Of a stretch of 5,947 nt of DNA, positions 1 to 5,947 are shown piece by piece; the stretch's first letter is position 1; every line of letters begins with the position of its first letter. A program made the translations under genes and the position numbers. The notes beneath the pieces were generated by a model. That model did no database searches and was not told where the DNA came from. It saw only the letters and a program-made list of their open reading frames with translations. Source of the DNA: Chloroflexota bacterium (GTDB lineage Bacteria > Chloroflexota > UBA6077 > JADZDV01); NCBI GenBank assembly GCA_020850915.1, contig JADZDV010000288.1:1-5947 (forward strand), in the 5' to 3' direction.

Positions 1-2
1 AA

Positions 3-173
3 GGCACCGCCGCCCACGCCAGTCCCGAGAACGAGAACCAGCCCGGTGGGAGTGTGGAGGTCCCGAGCGAGCGACAGCGTCGCTGGCTGCCGTTGATCAC
101 GATCGCCTGGCTGGTGGTGATGGTCGCGGCGCTGATCGCTCTCTTCACATTTCTGTTCGGGTTGAGCTTCTAG
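3..173 (+). CDS. C-terminal fragment of a membrane protein with a terminal transmembrane helix (partial, 5' end outside window)
   Basis: An open frame enters from the left edge and stops at TAG 171-173, giving 56 visible residues. The first 25 or so are polar and rich in Pro, Glu, Asn and Gly. A basic patch RQRRW then leads into a hydrophobic stretch of about 25 residues (LPLITIAWLVVMVAALIALF followed by TFLFGLSF), which runs to the stop with almost no tail. This looks like a single C-terminal transmembrane anchor with the basic side, and so the bulk of the protein, in the cytoplasm (positive-inside rule). The gene lies just upstream of an FHA-protein gene, 13 nt from stop to start, so the two are probably co-transcribed. 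No catalytic domain is visible and I cannot name the family. A membrane-anchored Ser/Thr kinase or PP2C phosphatase partner of the FHA protein is possible, but this is only inferred from context. Confidence 0.7.
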   Translation, partial: GTAAHASPENENQPGGSVEVPSERQRRWLPLITIAWLVVMVAALIALFTFLFGLSF

Positions 174-176
174 GAG
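172..176 (+). promoter_or_regulatory. Shine-Dalgarno AGGAG overlapping the upstream stop codon
   Basis: AGGAG begins inside the TAG stop (171-173) of the preceding gene and sits 10 nt before the GTG at 187. It supports the GTG start, since the reading frame has an in-frame TGA at 163-165 and no ATG nearby. The overlap with the stop codon suggests that ribosomes finishing the membrane-protein gene can re-initiate on the FHA gene. Confidence 0.6.
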
Positions 177-186
177 CAGCCGTCGG

Positions 187-918
187 GTGCGAATCGTCGT
201 TCTAGAGGGAGAGCCAGCTCTTGCGAAGATCGAGGTTGACGCTGGCGACATCCTAATCGGCCGGGCCGACTACTGCACCGTGACGGTGGACCATCCGGAC
301 GTCTCTCGCGAGCACGCCCGGATAGCGCGGTCGGGCGGTGGAGTCGCGATCCTGGATCTGGAGAGCCGAAATGGCACCCTGGTAAATGGCGAGCGGATCA
401 CCGGCCCGCGCGCGTTGCGCAACGGCGACCTCGTGGTGATTGGCCGGACGCTCTTCCTGGTCGACGGCTCGCCTGGCACCGCTCCGCTCGCGCCTGTGCA
501 GGCGCAGGGGGGCGCGCACGCGGCCAGCTTCTCCACCCCGTCGGGCGCCGCGCAACACTCGCCGCCTGCTCCAGACCGGGAAATAGACCTCCTCTCGAGC
601 GCGCTCTCAGAGGCCGCGACCGACTCCGATCGCCTGCTTCGACGACTGGCATCGGCGCGGATGGCGCTGGAATCGGTGGTGGCGTCTCGTCCGCCGACGA
701 GCGAACCGTTGACGACCCTCGTTCGGGACGAGATCGATTCGCTAGGTGGCGTTGCCGAGCTCGAGCGTCTGCTGGCGCTGGCGGACCCCCGTCGGCAGGT
801 TGGCGCGGAAATGCATGTCGGCGCCTTTCGTACTGTCGTGGCGCGCGAGGCCGGGCCGCTGGGTGACGCCGTCTCGCTGGCGATCGAGACGCTGGAGCTC
901 CTCAAGACCCTCTGCTGA
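187..918 (+). CDS. FHA-domain protein with helical C-terminal module
   Basis: This is a 243-residue soluble protein starting at GTG. Residues 1-93 form a forkhead-associated domain, a fold that binds phosphothreonine peptides. The hallmark residues are present: G25-R26, S40-R41-x-H43, N62-G63-T64 and N67-G68. In known FHA domains the Arg, Ser and Asn contact the phosphopeptide, so binding is probably intact. Residues 95-130 are a low-complexity linker rich in Ala, Pro, Gly and Ser. Residues 131-243 are predicted helical and match no family I know by eye. They contain a GGVAELERLL stretch that resembles the C-terminus of the zinc-ribbon/FHA protein at 2997-4265. There is no signal peptide or membrane segment. 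It follows the membrane-protein gene by 13 nt, and its stop lies 24 nt from the stop of the convergent patatin gene. Likely a cytoplasmic adaptor recruited to a Thr-phosphorylated partner; the partner is not visible here. Confidence 0.92.
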   Translation: MRIVVLEGEPALAKIEVDAGDILIGRADYCTVTVDHPDVSREHARIARSGGGVAILDLESRNGTLVNGERITGPRALRNGDLVVIGRTLFLVDGSPGTAPLAPVQAQGGAHAASFSTPSGAAQHSPPAPDREIDLLSSALSEAATDSDRLLRRLASARMALESVVASRPPTSEPLTTLVRDEIDSLGGVAELERLLALADPRRQVGAEMHVGAFRTVVAREAGPLGDAVSLAIETLELLKTLC

Positions 919-938
919 GCGCTGGCGCGCTGCTCAGC
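914..938. terminator. Putative bidirectional terminator hairpin between convergent genes
   Basis: GCTGAGC (914-920) and GCTCAGC (932-938) form a perfect 7-bp stem. The 11-nt loop between them can partly pair, and an alternative inner stem AGCGC (918-922) with GCGCT (927-931) is also possible. It overlaps the TGA stop of the FHA gene and ends 5 nt before the stop of the opposing gene. That position suits a shared terminator. Neither side has a run of T residues: the plus side continues as a C-rich stretch and CTATTT. It is therefore not a classic intrinsic terminator, and its function is inferred from position. Confidence 0.4.
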
Positions 939-942
939 CCCC

Positions 943-2913
943 CTATTTCAGCCAGGGCAACAGCTCGCGTAGCGCGTCTTTGCTCTCCTCGACCGCCGCC
1001 TCGCCCGCCTCCATGGCTGGCCCACCCTTCTGGAACTCTCGCCAGGAGATCTGTGGCAGGCGCGGCCGGAACGCGAGATCGGCCGAAAGACAGTCGTTCT
1101 CGCCACGCCCTGTCATCATGATGTCCGCGCAGCGCAGGTACGTCTCGAGGATGTTCGGGGCCGACTGGCGGCGCGCCTCGTCGCCCCTTGCGCGCTCCTC
1201 GTATTGAATCGGCGAGAGTCCGCCATCGTCCGGCGGCCGACCGAGGTTCACCGCGAGGATGACGTCTCCGCCCAGGTCGCGCGCCAGCTTTGTTGGAATT
1301 GGATTGGTGACAAAACCGTCCACCAGGCAGTAGCCGCCATCGAACACGGGGGGGAATATGAGCGGTATGCTGATGCTGGCCCGAACGGCTAGCGCCACCG
1401 AGCCAGCGCAGATGTTCACCGATCGACCACTGTTCAGGTCCGTAGCTACAGCCCCGAACGGTATCGGCAGCTCGTCGAACCGGACATCGCCGGTCAGCTC
1501 CTTGACGATTCGGTCGAGTCCCTTTGACGAGACGAGTGAGAAACGAGGCAGCGTGGGCCGCAGCGCCTCGGCCCAGAGGTCCACGAGTCGTCCCATCGTC
1601 TCGTCAACCTGCCGGATGTCCATCCCCAGTGCCACACCCGAGCCGACGAGCGCACCGATGCTCGTGCCGGTGACACAGTCCACCGGTACCCCGAGCCGTC
1701 CGAGCGCTGCCAGCACCCCGACGTGCGCCACGCCCTTGGCGGCGCCGCTCCCGAGGGCGAGTCCCACCCGGAGGCCCGCGATGGTCCTGGCGAGCACGGC
1801 GAACGCCCTACTGCTCGGTAGAGCGCGGTTGTGCAGCACGGCCGGCGGCTGGGTGACGGCGGCGTCTCGGAGCAGATCCACCTGCCCGGGCATGACGAGA
1901 CAGTTCTCGACGCCGAGCACGAAACGGGCGCGGGTCCGGGCCATGGCTGGAGTTGCGCCGTCAGAGGACAGCAGCAGCGAACCGATGTTCGCGGTCGTCG
2001 GCGCGCTCCGACGGACACGTGCGACGAGGGGCTTCAGGCCAGCATCCGATTCCAGTCCCGAGCTGGTCGTCACCACCCGAACGTCAGTGGCCAGGGGCAG
2101 CACGGCATCCAGGCAGGCCGGGCTCGCGCCGGTCAGGTTGATGACGGCGAACTCAGCCTCTCTGCGGATCTGCGAGATGATCGTGGTCAGCTTTCCGACC
2201 GCCTGGGCGTCGTCCCCCCCGGATGAACCCAGAGTGAAAACGTGCATCGTGACCGGCCCCGCTTCCAGACGAGAGATCGTCAGCAGGAGGTCCGGACCCC
2301 CGGTGGCATCGGCGATGGCTGGCGCATACTCTCGGCCGGGCAGACGAGCAGCGCGATCTGGAGGCTGGTCGAAGAGAACGGCGCGGCGTCCCGACACGTA
2401 GGCGATGCCGGCAGCCAGGTTCGTGGCGATCAGGCTGCCCACAATCGGCGAGACCCCCCCGACCAGAACGACGATCGCCCGTCGATCGCGCTGAATGCTG
2501 GTCCGGGTCATCCGGCCGAGTCGGCTCGCAAGGATTCGGCCGATGTTGAGGAGCATCGTGGGCGAGTGCCCGGCGACGGAGAAGAAGTCAGAGAGGGAGA
2601 GGGTCAGGACGCGCGTCTCGGCGACGGCCCGGACCTGGGCCGAGCGCGGCTGACCGGTCAGGATCGCCATTTCGCCGAACATCTGGCCCGGACCAAGCTG
2701 CGCCAGGATCCGCGCCCCTTCTAGTCCGTCCGGCGCCTCCACAACAACGAGGCCCGACTCGACGACATAGAGACAATCACCCGGATCGCCGCGACGCAGA
2801 ATAACCTCATCGGCCGCGAACTGGCGCCTGCTGAGACACGGCTGCACGAGCTCCAGTTCGCGACGACTCAGCCCCCAGAGCAGATCGTTCGGGTGGGATT
2901 CGCCCGGCGGCAT
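943..2913 (-). CDS. Cyclic-nucleotide-binding, NTE-type patatin-like phospholipase
   Basis: This 656-residue protein has three domains. Residues 18-135 form a cNMP-binding domain with a phosphate-binding-cassette-like stretch, FGEMAI at 79-84 and PRSA at 89-92; E81 and R90 are the residues that contact cyclic nucleotide in the family. Residues 145-375 resemble the P-loop/Rossmann-like region before the catalytic domain of neuropathy target esterase (NTE) proteins. Its glycine loop, GGVSPIVGS at 152-160, lacks the GKT of a working Walker A. Residues 380-560 are the patatin domain: oxyanion-hole loop GSGAAKG (388-394), nucleophile elbow GTSIG with Ser418, and catalytic Asp532 in a VDG motif. 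The hydrolase dyad is therefore intact, predicting (lyso)phospholipase or esterase activity controlled by a nucleotide or similar ligand. No transmembrane segment is obvious, whereas eukaryotic NTE has one. The ATG at 2911-2913 is chosen because an in-frame TAA lies at 2926-2928; a weak AAGG sits 10 nt before it. It is the last gene of the leftward unit, 83 nt after the zinc-ribbon/FHA gene. Family is confident; substrate and ligand are unknown. Confidence 0.93.
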   Translation of the reverse strand: MPPGESHPNDLLWGLSRRELELVQPCLSRRQFAADEVILRRGDPGDCLYVVESGLVVVEAPDGLEGARILAQLGPGQMFGEMAILTGQPRSAQVRAVAETRVLTLSLSDFFSVAGHSPTMLLNIGRILASRLGRMTRTSIQRDRRAIVVLVGGVSPIVGSLIATNLAAGIAYVSGRRAVLFDQPPDRAARLPGREYAPAIADATGGPDLLLTISRLEAGPVTMHVFTLGSSGGDDAQAVGKLTTIISQIRREAEFAVINLTGASPACLDAVLPLATDVRVVTTSSGLESDAGLKPLVARVRRSAPTTANIGSLLLSSDGATPAMARTRARFVLGVENCLVMPGQVDLLRDAAVTQPPAVLHNRALPSSRAFAVLARTIAGLRVGLALGSGAAKGVAHVGVLAALGRLGVPVDCVTGTSIGALVGSGVALGMDIRQVDETMGRLVDLWAEALRPTLPRFSLVSSKGLDRIVKELTGDVRFDELPIPFGAVATDLNSGRSVNICAGSVALAVRASISIPLIFPPVFDGGYCLVDGFVTNPIPTKLARDLGGDVILAVNLGRPPDDGGLSPIQYEERARGDEARRQSAPNILETYLRCADIMMTGRGENDCLSADLAFRPRLPQISWREFQKGGPAMEAGEAAVEESKDALRELLPWLK

Positions 2914-2996
2914 GGAGTCCGCGCCTTAAACCAAAGCTACAGAGAAACCCGCGGATCTGATGCGCAGAATCATGAGCTTCCCATCCTGGCTTCGGT

Positions 2997-4265
2997 CTAG
3001 ACGCGCGGGGAAAGGATCGTCAGCACCTGCAGGTGCCGTTCGAGCAGTCTTCGGACGAGCGGCAACTGGTCGAGCAGACGCGCTGCAAGCACCGGATCGC
3101 CTGGTCGGGCCCGGAGGAGGTCAACAACTCGCTCGAGCTCGGCATACGCCGCGGCGCCGCCGTTCGTCTGGTATTCGGAGACAAGCACAAAAAGCTGCTC
3201 GCGAGCCGCTGGATCGAGCGCTGAAAGCGCGCCTCTAGCCCGTGCATCGGACGCGAGCTGCGCCTTCGCCTGGCACACCGTTTCGCCCAGGCCACGGAGG
3301 CGCTCGATGAACGGGCCTAGCTCCCGCTCGATTGCCTGGATCTCGTCCAGTGCGCTCTGCACAGTCGCCGACTCCGCGCTTGCGCCCTTCTGTCGATCGT
3401 AGTCACCCGACACCGGTCGATCGAACAGTGGCGACGCTTCCTCGAATGCCTCTGGCTGCACCCTGGGAGGCGGATCTGTCCTCACCGCGTCGAACCTCGG
3501 CTCTGCGTCAGACTCGACGAATTCCGGCACACGGCGAGCCCGGTCAGAGCCTTCGTCGCGCTGGATCGGCATCGCCTCGGTCTGGCCGCCAAAGCTACTC
3601 GGCCCTTTTCCAATCGACTCCACCATCGTCACGCCACCAAGCGGCTCCGGCTCGCGCTGCGCGGGCGCCCTGAGGGAGAACGCGGCCTTGCCGATCTGGA
3701 TCACGTCTCGGTCAGATAGGACGTGCGGTCCATTGATGCGCACTCCATTCACCCACGTGCCGTTGGCACTGCCCGCGTCCTCGATCTGCACCGCGCCGGG
3801 TCCCTGTCGCACGGTGGCGTGGAGGCGAGAGACGCTCGGGTCTGCCACGACGATGTCGCAATCTGAGCGGCGACCGATCGTCATCTCCTGGCGGCTGAGA
3901 GGAAACTCCTCTCCCTGGACGGGCCCATCAGTCCCAACCAACCTGGCGAAGTCGGGGAATGACGGGCCAGGCAGTGGCAGCGGAATGGCGCTGGGCAGGC
4001 GCGGCGGCAGGTCAACCGGTCGACCTGACTGAAACGGCGGCTCCGGTGGCGCCGGCGGCACGCCAGAGAGGGGAAATCCGCGATTGAAGTCGTCTGTTTG
4101 CGGCTGGAAGGGCGGCGATGAGTACGCCGGGCCGGGAGCCGGTGGCAGATAAGCGCCAGGGCCGGGCACGTAGGGAGCAGGAGGCGCTGGCGCCTTGGGA
4201 GCGCCGCACTCGGAGCAGAAACGATCGTCGTTTGGATCGTCGTACCCGCAGTTGTTGCACTTCAT
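2997..4265 (-). CDS. Zinc-ribbon, FHA-domain protein with long Pro-rich linker
   Basis: This is a 422-residue protein. Residues 1-24 form a short zinc ribbon with the pattern CxxC-x10-CxxC (Cys 3, 6, 17, 20). Residues 25-105 are a disordered linker very rich in Pro, with Gly, Ala, Tyr and Phe. Residues 107-199 are an FHA domain with G131-R132, S146-R147-x-H149, N168-G169-T170 and N173-G174, so phosphothreonine binding is probably preserved. Residues 200-295 are acidic and polar and probably disordered. Residues 298-420 are predicted helical, and their GGAAAYAELERVVDLL stretch resembles the C-terminus of the FHA protein at 187-918. The ATG start is fixed by an in-frame TGA at 4284-4286; no good Shine-Dalgarno precedes it. 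It starts 42 nt after the cNMP-domain gene and precedes the patatin gene by 83 nt. It has no membrane segment. Zinc-ribbon/FHA proteins of this kind are usually adaptors in Ser/Thr-kinase signalling; the partner here is unknown. Confidence 0.93.
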   Translation of the reverse strand: MKCNNCGYDDPNDDRFCSECGAPKAPAPPAPYVPGPGAYLPPAPGPAYSSPPFQPQTDDFNRGFPLSGVPPAPPEPPFQSGRPVDLPPRLPSAIPLPLPGPSFPDFARLVGTDGPVQGEEFPLSRQEMTIGRRSDCDIVVADPSVSRLHATVRQGPGAVQIEDAGSANGTWVNGVRINGPHVLSDRDVIQIGKAAFSLRAPAQREPEPLGGVTMVESIGKGPSSFGGQTEAMPIQRDEGSDRARRVPEFVESDAEPRFDAVRTDPPPRVQPEAFEEASPLFDRPVSGDYDRQKGASAESATVQSALDEIQAIERELGPFIERLRGLGETVCQAKAQLASDARARGALSALDPAAREQLFVLVSEYQTNGGAAAYAELERVVDLLRARPGDPVLAARLLDQLPLVRRLLERHLQVLTILSPRV

Positions 4266-4307
4266 GCTGAGACCGTCATGATATCAGAGGCCAAATCTCA
4301 ACACCCA

Positions 4308-4772
4308 TCAGGCCCAGAACTGGTCTTCGAGCGAGCGAATGCGCTGGCTCAGCACTCGCAGCAGCGCCAGAGCGATCTCTGGATGGGAGCGCAGCTCCTT
4401 CTGGAAATCCCATTTCGTGATCAGTGCGCATTCCGTATCTTCAAGACACTCCACGGAGGCCGACCTTGGAAAGTCGTCGAGCAGCGCCATCTCACCGAAG
4501 AAATCGCCCGGGCCGAGCAGCGCCAGCTCGCGCCGGTCGTCGCCGAACGGCCCCTGGTGAACGACGCGCACGCGGCCAGCGATCAGGCAATACAGGGCGA
4601 CTGCCGTGTCACCCTGCTTCACAACGACCGAGCCAGGCCTGAACATTCGGACGCTTGCCAGCCGGGCGAGCCGTTGCAGGTCGCCACTCTTGACGCCGCC
4701 AAAGAGCGGCACCTGGCGCAGTGTTTGAGCGAGCTTCTCCGGATCGACCGCGCCGCGACCCGGGACGCTCAT
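4308..4772 (-). CDS. Stand-alone cyclic-nucleotide-binding-domain protein
   Basis: This 154-residue protein is a single Crp/PKA-type cNMP-binding domain. It begins with a short helix and the VPLFGGV turn (21-27) common at the domain entrance. The beta-roll follows (about 42-118) and contains the phosphate-binding cassette FGEMALLDDFPRSA (92-105); E94 and R103 match the cyclic-nucleotide contacts of PKA and CAP. It ends with the C-helix at about 133-150. The protein stops there, so there is no helix-turn-helix and it is not a transcription factor of the CRP/FNR type. There is also no fused catalytic or membrane part, so it must act on a partner. The ATG overlaps the TGA of the GH3-family gene by 4 nt (ATGA), implying translational coupling and a linked role. 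It resembles the N-terminal domain of the patatin protein, with both sharing an LGPGxxFGEMA core. The ligand (cAMP, cGMP or something else) cannot be read from sequence. Confidence 0.93.
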   Translation of the reverse strand: MSVPGRGAVDPEKLAQTLRQVPLFGGVKSGDLQRLARLASVRMFRPGSVVVKQGDTAVALYCLIAGRVRVVHQGPFGDDRRELALLGPGDFFGEMALLDDFPRSASVECLEDTECALITKWDFQKELRSHPEIALALLRVLSQRIRSLEDQFWA

Positions 4773-5947
4773 GAGGCGATCTCGCGAGCCACCACGAACT
4801 CCTTGCCGAAATTCATGTCCGGACTGAGATGCGGCACCTTGATCTGCGCCTCCGCGGCTCCCTGGGCGGCGCGGCGCGCACGATACGCGTCGTACGTCCC
4901 CGGAGCAACCAGCCTCAATACCGGATCGCCAAGTCGTTCCGAGTCGCGCTTGGCGACGTACTCGACGTTCTCTTCCCGCAAGCCCGCTTCCATGTGGTGG
5001 AGAAAACCGCGCAACAGGTCGTCCGAGGTTGTCTCGAGAGCCTCGACGAAAAGCTGGTAGCGTGGCGGCTCACCCCAGAGCACGCACGTCGTGAAGTGCA
5101 CGGGCTCGAAACCGCTCCGCTCCACTGCCGACATGAGCGCTGCCGTGACCTGAGATTCCGCCAGCTTCTCGCCAGTAATGGAGGACATTCCCTGGCCCTT
5201 GCGGACGAACTGGAGCACTGGCGTCTCGTAATAGAAGTCGACGACGCGGACCAGGTCGTTCAGGTTGTAGCGGTACAGCCCGGCAGAGGTGGTGAGCAGG
5301 ACGTAGTACTGTCGATTCGACTCCAGTTCCCCCGCTGTGACGATCCGCGGCGACGACGAGTCCATCTCCTCCTCCGGGACGAACTCGAAGAAGTGGCTCG
5401 TCACATTCAGGACGCCAGCCGCGCCGGAGTTGACGATCGGCGTGGCGATCCGTCCCTCGCTCGCCATGAAGCCCAGGTCCCGGACCGGGATGTTCCCGAA
5501 GTAGCGCGGCAGCTTTGCCAGGTAGAGCGGCATCGTGCCGCCCTTCCAGCACGAGAGCAGCACGAGCTCCGGCCAGACCTGGTACGGCAAGAGCTGGCCC
5601 TCGTTGCGCAGCAGACTCGCCAGCTCGTCGGCTCGCCTGGGATTCGCGCTGATCCGGCGCTCGACGGCCCGCTTGACCTCTGGGGCCAATTGGTACTTGC
5701 TGCTCAGTCGTCCGCGTCGCACGTCCTCGATCAGCTCCTCGGCATGCTGCGTCAGCTTCTCCGCGAGCACGATCAGACTGCTGGGATTCGGCAGCAGCGA
5801 GATGGTGACCTTCGCCTCCAGCGCGATCCGCAGGCCGACGTAGTGCTTGGTTTCCAGATCCTTGACCAGGCACAGCTCATACGGTAGGGCAAAGTAGCGG
5901 CGGATCACCTCCGGCTGACGCCGCACCACGAGGCCGGAGATCGCGCC
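4769..5947 (-). CDS. GH3-family (auxin-responsive-like) acyl-acid amide synthetase homologue, partial
   Basis: The frame stays open to the right edge of the window. About 392 residues are visible, and the N-terminus lies outside; GH3 proteins are usually about 500-600 residues. A GTG at 5927-5929 is in frame, but homology suggests it is internal rather than the start. GH3 features seen, counting from that GTG as residue 1: a MASEGRI segment (155-161) matching the family's SEG-containing nucleotide-binding region; HFFEFVPEEE (179-188); SAGLYRYNLNDLVRVVDF (215-232), the typical GLYRY..D.V.V..F block; and GEKLAE (253-258) ahead of the C-terminal domain. Plant GH3 enzymes adenylate a carboxylic acid and join it to an amino acid; substrates of bacterial members are mostly unknown. 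The N-terminal ATP-binding SGTT-type motif is not in view, so activity cannot be judged fully. Its stop overlaps the start of the cNMP-domain gene, making it the upstream member of that coupled pair. Confidence 0.88.
   Translation of the reverse strand, partial: GAISGLVVRRQPEVIRRYFALPYELCLVKDLETKHYVGLRIALEAKVTISLLPNPSSLIVLAEKLTQHAEELIEDVRRGRLSSKYQLAPEVKRAVERRISANPRRADELASLLRNEGQLLPYQVWPELVLLSCWKGGTMPLYLAKLPRYFGNIPVRDLGFMASEGRIATPIVNSGAAGVLNVTSHFFEFVPEEEMDSSSPRIVTAGELESNRQYYVLLTTSAGLYRYNLNDLVRVVDFYYETPVLQFVRKGQGMSSITGEKLAESQVTAALMSAVERSGFEPVHFTTCVLWGEPPRYQLFVEALETTSDDLLRGFLHHMEAGLREENVEYVAKRDSERLGDPVLRLVAPGTYDAYRARRAAQGAAEAQIKVPHLSPDMNFGKEFVVAREIAS

Noticed and set aside
270..905. A 211-residue minus-strand open frame opposite the FHA gene
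   Set aside because: The plus strand encodes a clear FHA domain with an SD-supported start. The antisense product is Ser/Arg-rich with no motif.
1358..2401. A 347-residue open frame on the plus strand, antisense to the patatin gene
   Set aside because: It lies fully inside the P-loop and patatin coding region, has a low-complexity Ser/Arg/Ala/Thr composition and shows no domain, so it is a shadow frame.
2914..2996. Possible promoter or hairpin in the 83-nt gap ahead of the patatin gene
   Set aside because: On the minus strand, GATTCTG and CAGATC can pair with one bulge, and TAGCTT could pass as a weak -10. However, no suitable -35 lies at the right distance and no T-run follows the stem. 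I see no supportable site.
4266..4307. TTGAGA as a -35 element in the 42-nt gap ahead of the zinc-ribbon gene
   Set aside because: The only -10-like hexamer, TATCAT, is about 12 nt away, too close for a normal sigma-70 promoter, and nothing suitable sits at 16-18 nt.
4308..4772. CRP/FNR-type transcription regulator
   Set aside because: The protein ends at the C-helix of the nucleotide-binding domain and has no DNA-binding helix-turn-helix.
4278..5060. A 260-residue plus-strand open frame starting in the gap before the zinc-ribbon gene
   Set aside because: It is antisense to both the cNMP-domain gene and the end of the GH3 gene, which have clear family features and an ATGA overlap; there is no ribosome binding site or recognisable domain.
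4829..5887. A 352-residue open frame on the plus strand, antisense to the GH3-family gene
   Set aside because: The opposite strand encodes a protein with clear family motifs across the whole span. The plus-strand translation is rich in Arg, Gln, Val and His with no recognisable domain, as expected for the antisense of a GC-rich gene.

Overview
This window is GC-rich, densely coding bacterial DNA. Codon use is strongly G/C-biased, long stop-free shadow frames lie antisense to the real genes, and intergenic gaps are very short. The gene content (FHA proteins, a zinc-ribbon/FHA protein, a cyclic-nucleotide-regulated NTE-type patatin and a bacterial GH3-family protein) would suit a GC-rich environmental lineage such as Chloroflexota. 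The sequence shows no taxonomic marker, so that is only a guess.

Layout. The left end (3-918) is a rightward pair. First comes the C-terminal tail of a membrane protein that ends in a single hydrophobic helix. It is followed after 13 nt by a small FHA-domain protein whose Shine-Dalgarno overlaps the upstream stop codon. The rest of the window (943-5947) runs leftward as four genes. In transcription order they are: a GH3-family (adenylate-forming acyl-amide synthetase-like) protein cut by the right edge; a stand-alone cyclic-nucleotide-binding-domain protein overlapping it by 4 nt (ATGA); a zinc-ribbon, Pro-rich, FHA protein 42 nt later; and, after 83 nt, a 656-residue cyclic-nucleotide-binding / NTE-type P-loop / patatin protein. 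The two transcription units converge with only 24 nt between stop codons, and a GC-rich hairpin lies there.

How they may work together. The locus carries two kinds of sensor, each present twice: FHA domains, which normally bind phosphothreonine peptides, and cNMP-binding domains. The two FHA proteins sit in opposite transcription units but appear to share a helical C-terminal module. One cNMP domain is fused to a patatin-type lipid hydrolase with its Ser-Asp dyad intact. The other is a separate protein translationally coupled to GH3. The best-supported reading is a signalling cluster linking Thr-phosphorylation and nucleotide signals to lipid or acyl metabolism. No kinase, phosphatase or cyclase is inside the window, so that link is inference. 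There is no sign of mobile elements, CRISPR, tRNA or rRNA.
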